Positions 49,170-61,221 of a DNA stretch of 64,000 bases are shown one piece after another. The first letter of the stretch is position 1. The number at the start of each line of letters is the position of its first letter. The stretch is taken from positions 10,393,337 through 10,457,336 of the forward strand of contig JAQFVV010012422.1 of the NCBI GenBank assembly GCA_028023455.1. Direction: 5' to 3'. The position numbers and the translations under genes were made by a program. The DNA is from Epiperipatus broadwayi (Eukaryota; Onychophora; Udeonychophora; Euonychophora; Peripatidae). Under the pieces are notes generated by a model. That model did not search any database and was not told where the DNA came from. It was given only the letters and a program-made list of their open reading frames with translations.

Positions 49170-50929
49170 CGAGTAATTATTATATTGAAAAATATATATT
49201 TAATCAAGTGTATTTCAAATTTGTAATTGAATCACACATCTCAAATTTTATGATGTCATAACTATCCAGTAGGTTAGAAACTCCAAACCATCTCACTCAT
49301 TTTTTTTTTCTGCAATCAACCTTTGATGGTCATCTAAGATAGAGTCTTGAAACACTTGGATTTCAACATTTGTATTGATAATATGATATTGTATATAAGT
49401 GTGGGCTCATTTGATATTAAAGCTTGAATTTGTTTACAATCAAACTTACATTTCCATCCTGGTTAACTTAGTAGAGCAACAGAATCACAACTTTCATTCA
49501 AGATTGGGACATTTCTAACTATATTATTAAAACCTTAAAAAATAATAATTCACAAACAAGGAGTAATTTATATAAAGCCACTAAAGCATCACATGATCAA
49601 AATATATGTTTAATAATTAGTAGTTGTGAAGCAGAATAATGAGATTTGTAAATTTTTCAGCACTCATTTCTGTTCTGCACTGCACCCCATTTAAGTCATC
49701 ACTATTCAGTTTCAATATAATATGGCAGTATTTTTCCCTAAAATGGGAACAAAATTTATTCCCACTGTAAACTCTTGTGAAACAATTAGTATTGCATTGC
49801 AAGAAATGTATGTGTAATGATCAACAATATAGCATTATAGTCATATGTGTAACCAAAGAGAGTTTGTGTTTTCAGCACAGATTCAATACTCAATTAACTG
49901 GATTACTAAAAGATTAATTGATAATTAATCAAATATTTACAGGTATTAATTGAGATAATTATTGTAGTATTTTTGACAGCAATAAGTGCTAAAGTTCATG
50001 AATAATATTCTCAAACTGTCAATAATACCATCAAGCAAAATTCCCATTCCTGTGCCTCAGGTTTTTTTCCTGGATGGTCTACTCCAATTTGTGTTGAGAT
50101 GCAGATATTGAATGGTGTCTTGATTAGAATGGTTGAGCAAGTCCACTGTTTTCATACCTGAAGGTCTCACAATTTCTCAGCAACGGAATATATTTTACAA
50201 TTTTATAATAAAATTTTGTTGTCTTTATTATTTTAGTATTAAAGTTATTTTATAAAAATGTATTTACAATTGTATTGAGATAAATATTACATCAGCCATT
50301 TTAATATGTAAACCCATGCAGGATTTCTCACAAAAAAAACCATGAAGGAGAAGAAATTATCCCCCACCCCATCCTCCTGACTCGCCAATTTCCAGGTAGC
50401 AAGAGTGTGAGTGCTAACAATTAACTAAAATAGAAATAAATGAAAATGAAGAATGAAATCGTAATTTCACTTGATTGTTTAAAATAAAACGTTCCTTTTG
50501 GAAACTATTTTCATAAATAAAAAACCTTGTAACTGATTTTTAATGTACACTGATTTCATTTCAAATAGGACAAATGTAGCAACATTGTTTAGAAAATATC
50601 CAAACATCAAAATATAAAATATATATTTTTAAAAATGCTTTTCTTTAAAGTAAAAATAAAAAAAATACTATTTTCTTCAACCACAATTTTGGTTGCTAAA
50701 TTTAACTTAAAGTAAAAGCATTAGACATTTGTAAATGCATTAATTCAATCACTAATTTTAAAAAAAGTTAATGAATGAATGAATTAATTAATCAATTAAT
50801 GACCTCCATACTGTTGTTTCAAGTTAAATACAATAACCAAAACAGTGGTTGAATATAAAAAAATATTTTTTTAGTCCATTACAACTTATTAATTTAAATA
50901 AAAGCATTTTTCATAATATATATATATAT
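49097..50929. other. Intron, AT-rich, (TA)n(TG)n tract
   Basis: A (TA)n(TG)n tract lies at about 49137-49170. No exon, RNA gene or transposon end recognised in the rest. Confidence 0.5.
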
Positions 50930-52672
50930 TGTAACAGACAAATGATCTTTGATTCGCATATCCTGATCACGAGGGCGCCACTAGTCCGAAAATCGGAACT
51001 AGACATTTATTTTAAGGGTGGACAGGATATGCGAATCGAAATGTGCCGGACTAAACTCAGGGAGAAACAAGATATCTTAAATATTGTTTAGACAATTGAG
51101 AAAGCAAAGCACAAAGACAAACATCAGCAAAATTAAGTTTAAACAAATTTTAAAATTTTTATTTAAGAGCAAAATAACTTGTAAGAAAAAGTTTACACGA
51201 AAATCAATAGGGTTATCTCAGGTGTGTACTAGAAAGATGAAAATGCAATTCTCTGGCAGACTTACCGACTCTCTAATAACGAATTCTACAGGGAGGAAGC
51301 AATTTCATTCAGCAGAAGATTCACCAAAACATTAGTTTTTACTTTCAGATACTTAAACAATACATTCTTGAAACAAATCAACGAAACCAGCACTGGCGAG
51401 CTTTCCGAGGTCCAAAAAAGGTGTCGGATCACGAATGTCATCTGTCGGTAGAAGCTGCACCTATTATTACGTTTAAAATAAAGATGATTGATCCATCTCA
51501 AGAACAACCGAAAAATATGATTGAAAATGAAAGGAAAACAAACAATTAAGACTGGCGACTCCCCAACCAAACGATTGGCGAAAACTAATCTAAGAATTAA
51601 AGGTCTCAATAGGAGACAAGTAAATCATTAGAAAATCAGTTATGTCTTCCCCAGCATTTAAAAAAAATGAATTACCAATAATTATAATTAAAAAATAAAT
51701 TTATGACACAAGTTCTGAGTACACGCTCTGAAAAATTTTAAGCTATACAAGTAAATACAAAATAAATCTATTGGAGAGTACGAAAATATGAAAGCTATAA
51801 ATACTTTAGCAGCGAAAGTCTCTCTCACCTGTAATTTACAAAAGGGATAAATATTATCTTCCTGCTGGCGACTTATAAAATTACAAAGCAAAAACAATTA
51901 TAATTTCCACTTTCAGAGATATAAGAAACAAAGACTATGAAAATAAAGTCACCAGCCAAAAGATTTGGTGGTTTGCAAAAGCGCAAACACAGTATTTAAA
52001 ATTAATTCGGGACTACTAAAATAATTACAGGTAAGCATTCAAAATATACATGACTGCCAAAGCATTTAGTAAAAGTTAGGCATGAAAATAGAAAAACTCA
52101 CATGTCACTCTCCAATAAATAAAAATTGAAAGCAAACTTGGAATCTTAAAACTAAGATTCCAAGACACACGGCAAAATATAAGAAATCACAATATATATT
52201 ATGTATGAGGTTAAATATTACATATGAATATAGATTTATAATTAGATTGAGTGGAGATTTAATGAAAAGAAATTTACCCTGGAAAGAATAAAAGAAAATT
52301 TCATCTTATGATAAAGCACAGTTCGCATAGAGTGCGCACGTTTATCTTTAGTCCATTTTCAGGTCCTTTGACAGTGGCAAGGTAGAGGCAGTGTTTATTC
52401 TAGAGGCATGACTGAAGGAGATCTGGCAGGTGAGGGTCCATCCTTTGTTTAAGTTAGCAAGACATTCTGATGATGGCAAAACTCATAGCAGTAGATTTTA
52501 ACATCTTGCACAGTAACGAAGTCTGTCAATAATTGCAAGTTTTTAGCAGGAATTAAATGTCCAAACTGCTACCTAAAATGTATAACTCTCAGCAGGTGAT
52601 AATCCAAATGTCCCTCACTAATACTGAATCTCTCTCCTTTAAAAATTGGCAGGCTATCCTTGCCTCGCTACA
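50930..52672 (-). mobile_element. LTR-like element D (antisense to host gene)
   Basis: It begins TGTAACAGACAAATG on the + strand after (TA)n and probably ends CTCGCTACA at 52672, followed by TTTCCCGCGAAAAAC. Near its start a 15-bp perfect stem (50951-50965 with 51023-51037) encloses GCGCCA and an inner hairpin. CAGGGAGAAACAAG near 51058 is shared with element A. Open frames (50849-51335, 51286-51609) show no known domain. The right boundary is less certain than in B and C. Confidence 0.5.
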
Positions 52673-53089
52673 TTTCCCGCGAAAAACTTTCATTAGTCTC
52701 TAATTCTATATCTCAGGCAGGGCAAATATTAATTTCCTGCTCAATCTAATTTAAGAATTCCAACCAGGGATTATTGAAACAAAAATGACAATACAATTAA
52801 ATCTCCGCTTTTTAGAATTAACTTTAAAAATGATTAAAATAAAAGCAACAGGAATATATAATTAGCAAGCTTGCCTGTTATTAATCAAATTGATTAAAAC
52901 AGGCAGTGAAAGTAAACTATTTTAAAATAAATCAATTCTATAAACAAAAATTAAAATGCCCTATTTAAATAAACCGAGTATATGTTTTAATACACGTACA
53001 TTTTTTTATTATTAAATAATAATAAGAAATTTTAACATTAATAATAAAACCATTGAATCGGAAATCAATCCAGTTCAATATATATATAC
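52673..53089. other. Possible element D internal remnant, AT-rich
   Basis: No open frame or motif. A (TA)n tract at 53079-53088 precedes element E. Confidence 0.4.
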
Positions 53090-55573
53090 TGTACTGGTCA
53101 GAATTGTATGCTCATCTAACAAGGTTTAGAATCTAGACAAAAGTTTCCTAAATCCACCCATGCCTGAGATACACATGTTAGGAGCACTTATGGATTCTGC
53201 CGTATTTGCCCTTCTCTAAAACTATAACATTATGAACAACACTTCTGATGATAACACGGCAGAAAGACATGAGATCTACAGGGCAATTATTTTAATTAAA
53301 TACTATCAAATTCTAACTCAAACAGATACTTTAAATGCAGAAAAGTTATGATTTAAATAAATTGCAATGGCCAGCATCATAAAAAAACCATGAATTATAA
53401 TGTAGCATCCATCCACGATGAAAAAGAACAAAGTACAATCCCAGCATAAATATTATTTAAAGTAATTGGTTATAACTTCTAAAAGTACTATTATTAAGAT
53501 AATAAATGAGTGAGATTCAATAAGGAGACACAAACGCATAAGTAATTATTAACATATAACAATTTAATGAACACAAATAAGTTTATTTACAAGAATTAAC
53601 ATAGCACAGATTTCACGCAGATAATAATTTGTGTATAGACAGATGGTATGACTTATAATACATTACAAATGTAGATTCACTAGCGTAAGAAAATATGTAA
53701 GTGATAATTTAGACATATAAGCAATAATTGACATATATTATTGGAATGCAGCTTAATATGCTAATGAGAACTACAAATAAAATTTAATAGATTAATGCTG
53801 TTAATGCTATGATAGACCAAGCAGAAGTGATGATCATTAATCTCTGGTTACATAGAAGACATTTATAAATAACCGACAAAGGAAGGCTTACACTTTGATA
53901 TAACAATTAAGTAACATGATATATTAAGAAAAGCTATTTAATTAATATTATATTAATTATCTGACAGGAACTAGCATTCATTTGGGTAGTTGACGTAACA
54001 GTTTGGTTGAACAACTCTATTATCCATGAGTGCATTTAGGCCTGTCCAAATGAGAGGGAAGCTAGCTTAGAAAGATTTACTATGACACTTCTAAAATATT
54101 CTATTAATAATCAAAGAGAATAGTTTACGAAGATCACTGCATCATGTCTTATAGATAAATGGGGCATACACATAATAAAGAGGACTTGCAGTGCTGACTA
54201 GTGTTAGAAATGGAATTCGGATCCATCTTGGGACTGAGGGGCTTCTTCGTTTATAAGAGTCTGCTTCTATTTATGACAGAGTGGTATTTGGAGAGATGAT
54301 TGGTAAGGATGCCATGCTCCAGGCTTGCCAACATCCCATGCAGAACCTCAACAATCTAACATTATCCTGAGATCAGTGCTACCAAACCTCATTCTGGGAC
54401 AAGTTATATGAATAACATCCAGGACTTCAGGAGAATAAGCATGACAAAGCAAAAATACGAGATTTTCAATGCTATCATGAGTAAACAATGCTGAATATGG
54501 CTTAGGTCTTTAATGACCGATATATTAATTTAAATTCCAAATTAAATAGTAATACTATCATGTGTAATGCCATGATGAATATTAACCCATTCAGAAAGGT
54601 ACACATATGACCTTGGCAAATTAGAATGTCAAAAGAAAAGGCAGGAAAATATTATTCCCTCTATTTAACAAGCCCAAGTATACTCAAACTATAAATAGAT
54701 TATAAAACAAATTACAATGCTTGATAGCATGATAAGCAACTGAGTAATTATTAGAAAGGATTTATCATCAAAATTTATTTAATAGAACATAAAATGTATT
54801 TAAAATCGATAGTGTTAGACTGAGAGAAAATATGTTTATAATATGAAGGTTTAATAGTTCATCATTATGCATATTTGGATATTCAATCAAGTGAACTTTT
54901 TGTTTAATAAGAAATCTTACATTTAAGTATTAAAGCACCCCATAATATTGGGATGGTGGCTGAAGTGTTATAAGTTCACTAGATTGAGTCATTAGCATAT
55001 CAAAATCAATTCAAAAGAAATACATAGTTTAAAATAAGATTGAAATAAGTTTGCCATATGAAAATACAAAATATTGTTAGAGTGAAATTTACGAAGTAGT
55101 AACAGATTAAGGATTTAATTCTGCGCTAGTATTTTACACAAAGAGATTTATAAATTTTACAGAGAGAGAATTATTCGAAATTGATACAATTATGATAACT
55201 GAGTTTATAGTCAGTTATCAGACAGGGAGTTACATTGTGATTTAAAATAACATTTACAGTAAAGGGAAAAATATTAAGAGTCCATTTAGTGGCAAAACGG
55301 ATTACTTTCTAGATGACAGCCATTTGGATTAAACGTGTGAAACGTAGAAAGCACAGTCAGCAATGCAAAGTATGAATAAAATAATGGTAAGCATCCTTCA
55401 AGTGTTCTTTCACAGTTTAGATAAGGTTGTTTTCAAGTGCCAATGACATGGCAGAAAGCAGCATGAGGATGATCCAAAGATCAAGAGAGGTAAACTTTTT
55501 TCCTCAACTCAGTGGTCATTTTGGTACCAGTCAAGTCAAAAGACAAATGAAGAGTATTCTGGGCTCAATTAGC
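53090..55573 (-). mobile_element. LTR-like element E (antisense to host gene)
   Basis: It begins TGTACTGGTCAGAATTG on the + strand; the first 200 bases align with element F (shared TTTAGAATCTA, ATGCCTGAGATACA, TATTTGCCC). The right end is placed near AATTAGCA at 55573, shortly before CTTTCTCCCCCTATTCTTG, a purine-tract complement like that after F. The border could be 10-15 bases further right. No coding motif was found. Confidence 0.5.
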
Positions 55574-56605
55574 ATGTGACTAGACCCTTTCTCCCCCTAT
55601 TCTTGAAATTTGGAAATATTTAGAAAATACCAAACCTTCCAGAAAGTTCTTTACTTATGGTGACCGGATATGCTTTAATTCCTAGCATGATTTTAGCTGT
55701 TGCAGTTCAATTTTGTTACTGTTGAAAGATGTAAACAAATAAATTCCAGAAAGCATTATTTAAATCTATTTTTGAATTGGAAATAGATTTAAAGATATTT
55801 CATTTAATTTGAAAATTGTTGAAATAGTTAACTGAGAACATTTTAACATTAATTAATGAAGTTCTTTTGTCTTCTAACATTTTAAATTGAAATAATTACT
55901 TTCCAGAACTTTCTCTAATATTGCTTTAGCTTTACATTAATTATAAATGGATAATATATAGAATTTCCTATATAATATTTACGCACATACATGATTAGCT
56001 GTAATGAAGGGAATTTAAGATTTCAGAAATAAAATCTAATAAAACTTAAGAATAATAAAATTGGTTAAATATAACCATTTCACTAAAACAGGGTGGAAGT
56101 CATGCATGTCTATATACGAGCATAACATTCCCAGATGACCAAATATATATATATAAAATGAGTTCAAACTCTACTTTTAAAAATTCTAATGTCACCAGGT
56201 AATGAAACAAAATATGTACCACAGATTTTACTTCTTCATATTCTCCTAAGTAGAGGGGGAAAAAACAAAAAAAATTTACTTCTATCTTTTAACATTGTCA
56301 TTCCAAGTGGCAAAGACAGCACATGGTTGATCTACTAATAACAACTTAATCTGTCCATTCCTTAATACTTTAGTGTTTATGCCTGATTTTATGGAACTAA
56401 CTATATAATATTCTAGTTGGGGTCAATGGTCCCTCCTGTTGCCTAATCTCATCCTATCAATCCCAAAACACTTTAACTACTTTCCCCCTGGATTGGGCAG
56501 TATATACAGCTTTAGTTGGCATGTGTGGTAAGTCCCTTTAACTATTTCTCCTTCTCTTAAAAAGGAAGCATTTTCTCCACATTTTTGATTATGTAGGGGC
56601 CTTTA
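55574..56605. other. Element E internal remnant
   Basis: Starts with the purine-tract complement (about 55588-55605). No intact frame; no protease, RT or integrase motif recognised. A (TA)n tract lies at 56143-56157. Confidence 0.35.
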
Positions 56606-57890
56606 TAATTATGATAACTGAGTTTATAGTCAGTTATCAGATAGAGAGTTACATTATGATTTAAAATAACATTTACAGTAAAGAGAGGAATATTAAGAGT
56701 CCATTTAGCAGCAAAATGTATTACCTTCTAGACCAGTGGTCTTCAACCTTTTTACACCTGTGACTAGCAAAAATGAGGATAAGTTTTCACAGACCGGCAA
56801 AAATAAGGATAAAATTTTTTTAAAGATTTAAACTGCTTAGCATAATTGGTGAGCATAATTGTTATAACTGACTAAAACAACACTAGTTACTGTCTATTGT
56901 AATGGTGTTGCTTACCTTCACATGCTGAACACTTTTTTTTTAGTTGCGCAGTCATACTGCTACAGAAAACAGTACATTTTTATTAATGTGCCTGCATTGC
57001 TACATTTATTATTTCATCATTAAAACATACAAAAATAAAATATTATTTACCTGAATGTTGGGAAATATTGCAGCTAGTATAATTACATGACAATGATTAT
57101 GATAAATGTAATATCTGTATTTAATGTTAAATATACAAGATGAAGTTATATATATATGGAGTTGGTATAATAAAAAAACTTACTTTTTTTTTAAATTTTA
57201 AATCATTATTTTAATCTCATTTTTATCCAATTAAAAAATAGAAACAGAACGAAAAGTTGTTTTGGTAAAGAGTCTCATAGAAATAAAACAATCATTATAA
57301 AGATGTCATTTTGCTAAAAAAAAAAAAAAGATAATAGATTTAAGTTCTCGATGAAGAGAAATCATCGTCAATGATCTATCTCCATTTTGTGAAGTTTACA
57401 ATTTCAAAAAGAAATGTCACACACAAAATAAAAAGATGATATAAATGCAATTAAAAATTTTGCTATATGTGACTAATAAATGAGCTGATGCAATATAGAA
57501 ATGCCTACTAGATATAGAAATTTATGTGTAAGGAGTGGTACAATTATCATGAGATTGACGCTGTCTTTTAAAGATTGCATTGTCAAATAAATTCCTTTGA
57601 TTATTATTTAGTAATTATAGTATTATCTAATAATTTTAATAAAATTTTGTTTTATAATTAATTTTATTTAAGCAATTGTGATGAAAAAATAAATAAAAAT
57701 TGTTTATATTAATTAAAAGTTTAAAATCATATTATTTTGTTATTACAAATGTTCCTGCCAGTGTAGCGTGGACCGGTAAAAAACTTCTGCAGACCGACGC
57801 TGGTCCATGGACCAATGATTGAAGACTACTGTTCTAGATGACATGGCAGCCATTTGGATTAAACATGTGTGAAATTTAGACATGGAAATT
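56606..57890. repeat. Second copy of an element E segment, split by a hAT insertion
   Basis: 56606-56733 matches 55187-55314 (AACTGAGTTTATAGTCAGTT, TTTAAAATAACATTTACAGT, TTAAGAGTCCATTTAG), and 57832-57880 continues the match (TTCTAGATGACA, CAGCCATTTGGATTAAAC). The two parts are separated by the 1.1 kb element at 56734-57831. Confidence 0.85.
56734..57831. mobile_element. Non-autonomous hAT (Charlie-like) DNA transposon
   Basis: Ends are CAGTGGTCTTCAACCTTTTT on the left and, reversed, CAGTAGTCTTCAATCATTGG on the right, with CCGGT-rich subterminal sequence (CAGACCGGCAAAAAT; GGACCGGTAAAAAAC). These are typical hAT/Charlie-type terminal repeats. The 8-bp target duplication is TTCTAGAC / TTCTAGAT (56726-56733 and 57832-57839), matching the nTCTAGAn preference of hAT elements. 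No transposase frame is seen in 1098 bases. The unoccupied homologous site is at 55307-55314. Confidence 0.88.
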
Positions 57891-59040
57891 TACATTCTAA
57901 ATATAAATTAAAATGTTTTATATTTACTACTTATTTTTATTTATCTTTTTAATCTTCCATTAATTCATTGTTTCTTTTTTCAATTTTAATATATTAATTG
58001 GCCTAAAACGTTTAATTAATTAATTATATAAAACTTAATTCTAGTCTCATTTCTTTATATTTATTTTTTTATATACTACATTATAAATAATTCAAGTTAT
58101 TTATAAGTAATTAATCTCTATCTGTTTATTCATACCTACTGTTTACCTGTTAATTCGCATATCCATCCATCTATTTGTCTATTGATTTATTTGTTAATTA
58201 ATATATGTATAAATCTGCTTATCTAATCTGACTATAACTGCATGTTCATATATTTTTTCATCCATCTATCAATTGATTAACCAGTTGATTTTTTTTTCTG
58301 TCCATCTACGTATTTAATCACTAAAGCCAATTTTTTATTTAATAACTGTGAAACCCCAAAGGGTATAGTTGAAACAGAAATCTATAAACTATATGCAAAC
58401 TGTAATTCAAATTGTTATTAAAATCTACAATCCAGGCAATTCCATTATCGTTTTAATAATCACACTTTATAGATCAAAAACAGATATGAATCAGTACTTT
58501 AAAAAAATGGTAATTTATAAAATCAATAAAAAAAATTAAATCTTTTTCATCAGTTAAACTTTATGATATTACTAAAACAATTTTTAATGCTATTGCCATG
58601 GGAGACTTAGGTTATTAACACCATGAGTGAGTGTTTTTAATATAACAGTAATAGTATATATAAGCACTTTAACACGCTGAAGAAGAAGCTGTCAGTAGTA
58701 ACAAAAAACAATTAAATTAAATTAATCTAGGCCTAGTACTTTCTAGGTTTTCCCTCATATTCATGGCCAAAATAGGTTATAAACCATTGCTGTAATATTA
58801 CTAAATAATGTATGCAAATGCATATGTAAATTAATTAATTTGTCCATTTTCTTGAAATAGCAAAACACGTGTCACATCTATTGATCGCATTGTTGTCATT
58901 GATAATAAAATACGCCTCCTTGATCTTTCTTTTACAATCGTTGGCTTCGGAGCACACTATTTTGGGGTTGCAGGGTTCGAACACATGATCGGCCTATTTC
59001 TCATGTTCAAAAAATATTGAGAAAGTATCATTATTATTTT
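57891..59040. other. Intron, AT-rich with degenerate (ATCT/ATTT) tract
   Basis: 58100-58320 is a degenerate tetranucleotide tract (CATCTATC, TGTCTATT). GGGTTCGAAC near 58973 resembles a tRNA B box but no matching A box or cloverleaf was found. Confidence 0.5.
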
Positions 59041-59704
59041 TTTTTGCTCTTATAACAGTAAATAAATTGAATCAGATAGCAAAGAACTATATTTGGGGGA
59101 AATCTCCACAGCTAGTATCAGTTTCATTACTACGATTACCAATTAGTCAAGGAGGCTTCAATCTTATTGATCCAAAATTATATGTATCATATATAAAGCA
59201 TGAACATTTAATACAAGACTAAAGTTTTAGTCCATTATCACCAGATGTTAATTTAATTAATAAAATTGCAAAAGACAGATCATTTTATGGTGACTTGTTT
59301 ATAGCATATAAAGGCTTGAAGGATAACTTAAACTTATGTAACTTGGTTAACATTAAATAGAATGATTTAAAAAACAAACTGATAATGTTCATTACACTTG
59401 GTTAGATGTGTCCGTGATTAACTTCATCAAGAATCCTCACAAAATATATGCTCCGCAATCATATACCAAATTCTGTTTCAAATTTTTAAATAGCCTCCTA
59501 CCAACGAAGATTTATTTAAATGGTCAGCTAGAAATGAATTTCGAACCTTCATGTATTTTTTGTAAAAAGAAAGATAATTTTTTTTTTTACTTGTTTGAAG
59601 AATGTGTCCCATTTAAACTCTTACGATCAAAAGTATTTCATGCTCCGTGCATAAATTTAAAAAGGAAAATAATAAACAATATACGTGTTCTAAAAATTAT
59701 ATAG
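59041..59704 (+). pseudogene. L1/Tx1-type LINE C-terminal relic
   Basis: The + strand reads VNKLNQIAKNYIWGKSPQLV, then LLRLPISQGGFNLIDPKLY (the L-LP---GG-NL-DP pattern after the RT of L1/Tx1 elements), then in a downstream open frame (59408-59704) SYTKFCFKFLNSLLPTKIYL and CIFCKKKD with a later EECVPFKLL, the Cys-rich C-terminus. Stops at about 59221 and 59357 and a frame change break it. It differs from the similar relic at 23.4-24.8 kb in strand and sequence, so they are separate insertions. Confidence 0.75.
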
Positions 59705-59928
59705 ACAATAAAGTGTGAAGTGATTTTTGATAATAAAAAAAACTTGATAATGATTGAAATAAGATATACATCAACAAAAATTAAGTCACCTGTTTTGTCT
59801 CCATGTGAATGATGAAAGTGATATAAAAATCAAAAAAGTATTATTAATTAAAGAAGAAACTTATAATATATATAGATGAATATCTGTAATTTAAAATTTA
59901 TATGTAAATGATTATTTAAAAATAAATA

Positions 59929-60158
59929 TTTTTGATGTGTGTACTAAGAAAAGCTTATTTATTCTGTAGAATACTTAACTCGTTTAAAATAGTGTGCTTT
60001 TAAGTAACTTGTAATCATAATCATCGCAGAATCACTTAAAGCAAATTAGAGCTTTAAGTGTTTCTTATTATGACTACAAGTTAGTTGAAAGTATACTATT
60101 TTAAATGATTTAAGTATACTACGGAATAAATAAGCTTTTCTTAGTACACACATCAAAA
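59929..60158. repeat. Foldback element, near-perfect hairpin
   Basis: Arms of about 110 bases: TTTGATGTGTGTACTAAGAA at the left end pairs with TTCTTAGTACACACATCAAA at the right end; GAATACTTAA..TTTAAAATAGT-TGC continues into the opposite arm; the loop lies around 60040. No coding content. It looks young compared with other repeats here. Confidence 0.85.
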
Positions 60159-60302
60159 GTGTTTTTTTTTTAAAAAAAATTACAATTGCTATAAGGAAAG
60201 TTAGAAAAAAAATTATACTGGAATTGTAAATAATTATTGTAAAAATGTATATAATTTTTAATTAACCGATTTATTCAGTATCCTGAATGTTTACCATTAT
60301 AG

Positions 60303-60830
60303 AACGTGGAGGGATTTGAACTTATGATTTTCAATCTACATTCATCTTCCACTCTATCTCAAACAACTGATACACATGATCACACACATATGAAAAAGAT
60401 AAATGATCCCCAATATACGTATTTCACGCAGACCCAGTACTCATCAGTTGGGCTAGTTCATAATCTCCCACACATATATACAATCAGTGCTCGGTTTATA
60501 TTAAGATAGCAATTCCTTAAACTTTAATGGACAGGCTTCAATCTTCTCACCCTTCCAACATGGAAGGTTGAATTGTTGGAATAATGAGAAAATTGAAGCC
60601 TGTCCAGTAAAGTTTAAGGAATTGTTTTCTTAATATAAACTGAGCACTTATTGCATATACGTGTGGGAGATTATGATCTAGTCCAACTTGATGATTGCTG
60701 TTTCTGCACAATATATATATATATATGAGATCATATATCTTTTTCACAATTGTGTGATCATGTGTATCAATTATTTGAGATTGAGTGAAGAATGAATATA
60801 GGACTGAAAATTCTAAGTTCAAACCTCTCT
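60303..60830. mobile_element. Hammerhead repeat family 2, inverted pair
   Basis: A - strand unit (60303-60555) and a + strand unit (60570-60830) around a short palindromic centre (TTCCAACATGGAA near 60545). Both contain the family landmarks AATATAAACTGAGCAC and TGATACACATGATCACACA in matching sense. The left hammerhead is intact in its core, the right one is not (ACTTGATGA and CACAAT). Confidence 0.8.
60408..60456 (-). ncRNA. Hammerhead ribozyme motif, family 2, core intact
   Basis: On the - strand: GCCCAA, CTGATGA, GTACTGGGTCTGCGT, GAAA, TACGTATA, TTGGGG. Stem I is CCCAA with TTGGG (5 bp). After GAA, stem III is AUA with UAU around CG (3 bp), and cleavage would follow the A of UA (a valid NUH site). 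Stem II is weak here because its two sides have drifted; other copies keep 6 bp. This is the family 2 copy with both CUGAUGA and GAAA intact. Confidence 0.62.
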
Positions 60831-60931
60831 ATGTATATAATTTTTGTTAATAAAGATTTTATTGAAAATAAATATATATATAATTTGTAAATAAATGTTT
60901 GTATATATATTGTATATATTATTAATTTTAG

Positions 60932-61083
60932 AATGTGATAATTGTTCTTTGTCACTCGTGTATGATGTAAAGAAAATGAGTAATATTATGATTTTGCACT
61001 CAATGATTTCAAATGAAACAAACATTGAAGATCTTCAATGGATTCGCTTAAACTATTTTTATGAATTGCAAGAAAATTATTTT
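60932..61083 (+). CDS. Laminin alpha-like chain, start of coiled-coil domain II
   Basis: Acceptor ATTTTAG and donor GTAAGC flank 152 bases, entering in phase 1 and leaving in phase 0. The joined codon is GAA (Glu), followed by CDNCSLSLVYDVKKMSNIM, then MISNETNIEDLQWIRLNYFY and ELQENYF. Laminin alpha chains start domain II with C-x-x-C then LLL-DL and an N-x-T/S site before a Leu-rich helix; spacing and pattern match. The two cysteines are the ones that link the chains at the centre of the laminin cross. Divergence is high (Tyr in place of one Leu), so a laminin-like paralogue is possible. Confidence 0.82.
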
Positions 61084-61170
61084 GTAAGCATTGTTTTTAT
61101 TTATATTTAATATTTTATTTGAAAATTTTATTTTTTTATACATTAACTATATTGGAATTTTATTTTGTAG

Positions 61171-61221
61171 TCTCAAGTGGGAAGTATATTTATTGACTCT
61201 GGAGGCTGGTTTTCTAAAAAG
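61171..61221 (+). CDS. Possible next coiled-coil exon of the laminin-like gene
   Basis: 51 bases between TATTTTGTAG and GTATAT, phase 0 at both ends, in frame with the previous exon across an 87-base intron. It encodes SQVGSIFIDSGGWFSKK. The splice signals and phase are good, but the sequence is not a strong coiled coil and cannot be matched to a laminin motif. A transcript would decide it. Confidence 0.4.

Noticed and set aside
48946-49176. 76-residue frame starting at an ATG at 48946 as a stand-alone gene
   Set aside because: Its coding part is the LE exon 48974-49096; the extra residues are translated intron and a (TA)n(TG)n tract.
51084-51609. Frames of 83 and 107 residues in element D
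   Set aside because: They overlap on opposite strands, show no domain and sit in a probable LTR.
53247-53285. CTGATGA followed by GAAA in LTR-like element E
   Set aside because: The sequence between the two core strings cannot form stem II, and no paired strands for stems I and III were found. Chance match.
53090-56150. Element E as a DNA transposon with ends GGTCA and TGACC near 56138
   Set aside because: The similarity of the two ends is short and imperfect, while the start matches a family with LTR-type features.
58960-58990. tRNA gene suggested by GGGTTCGAAC near 58973
   Set aside because: No A box or pairing arms at the right distance.
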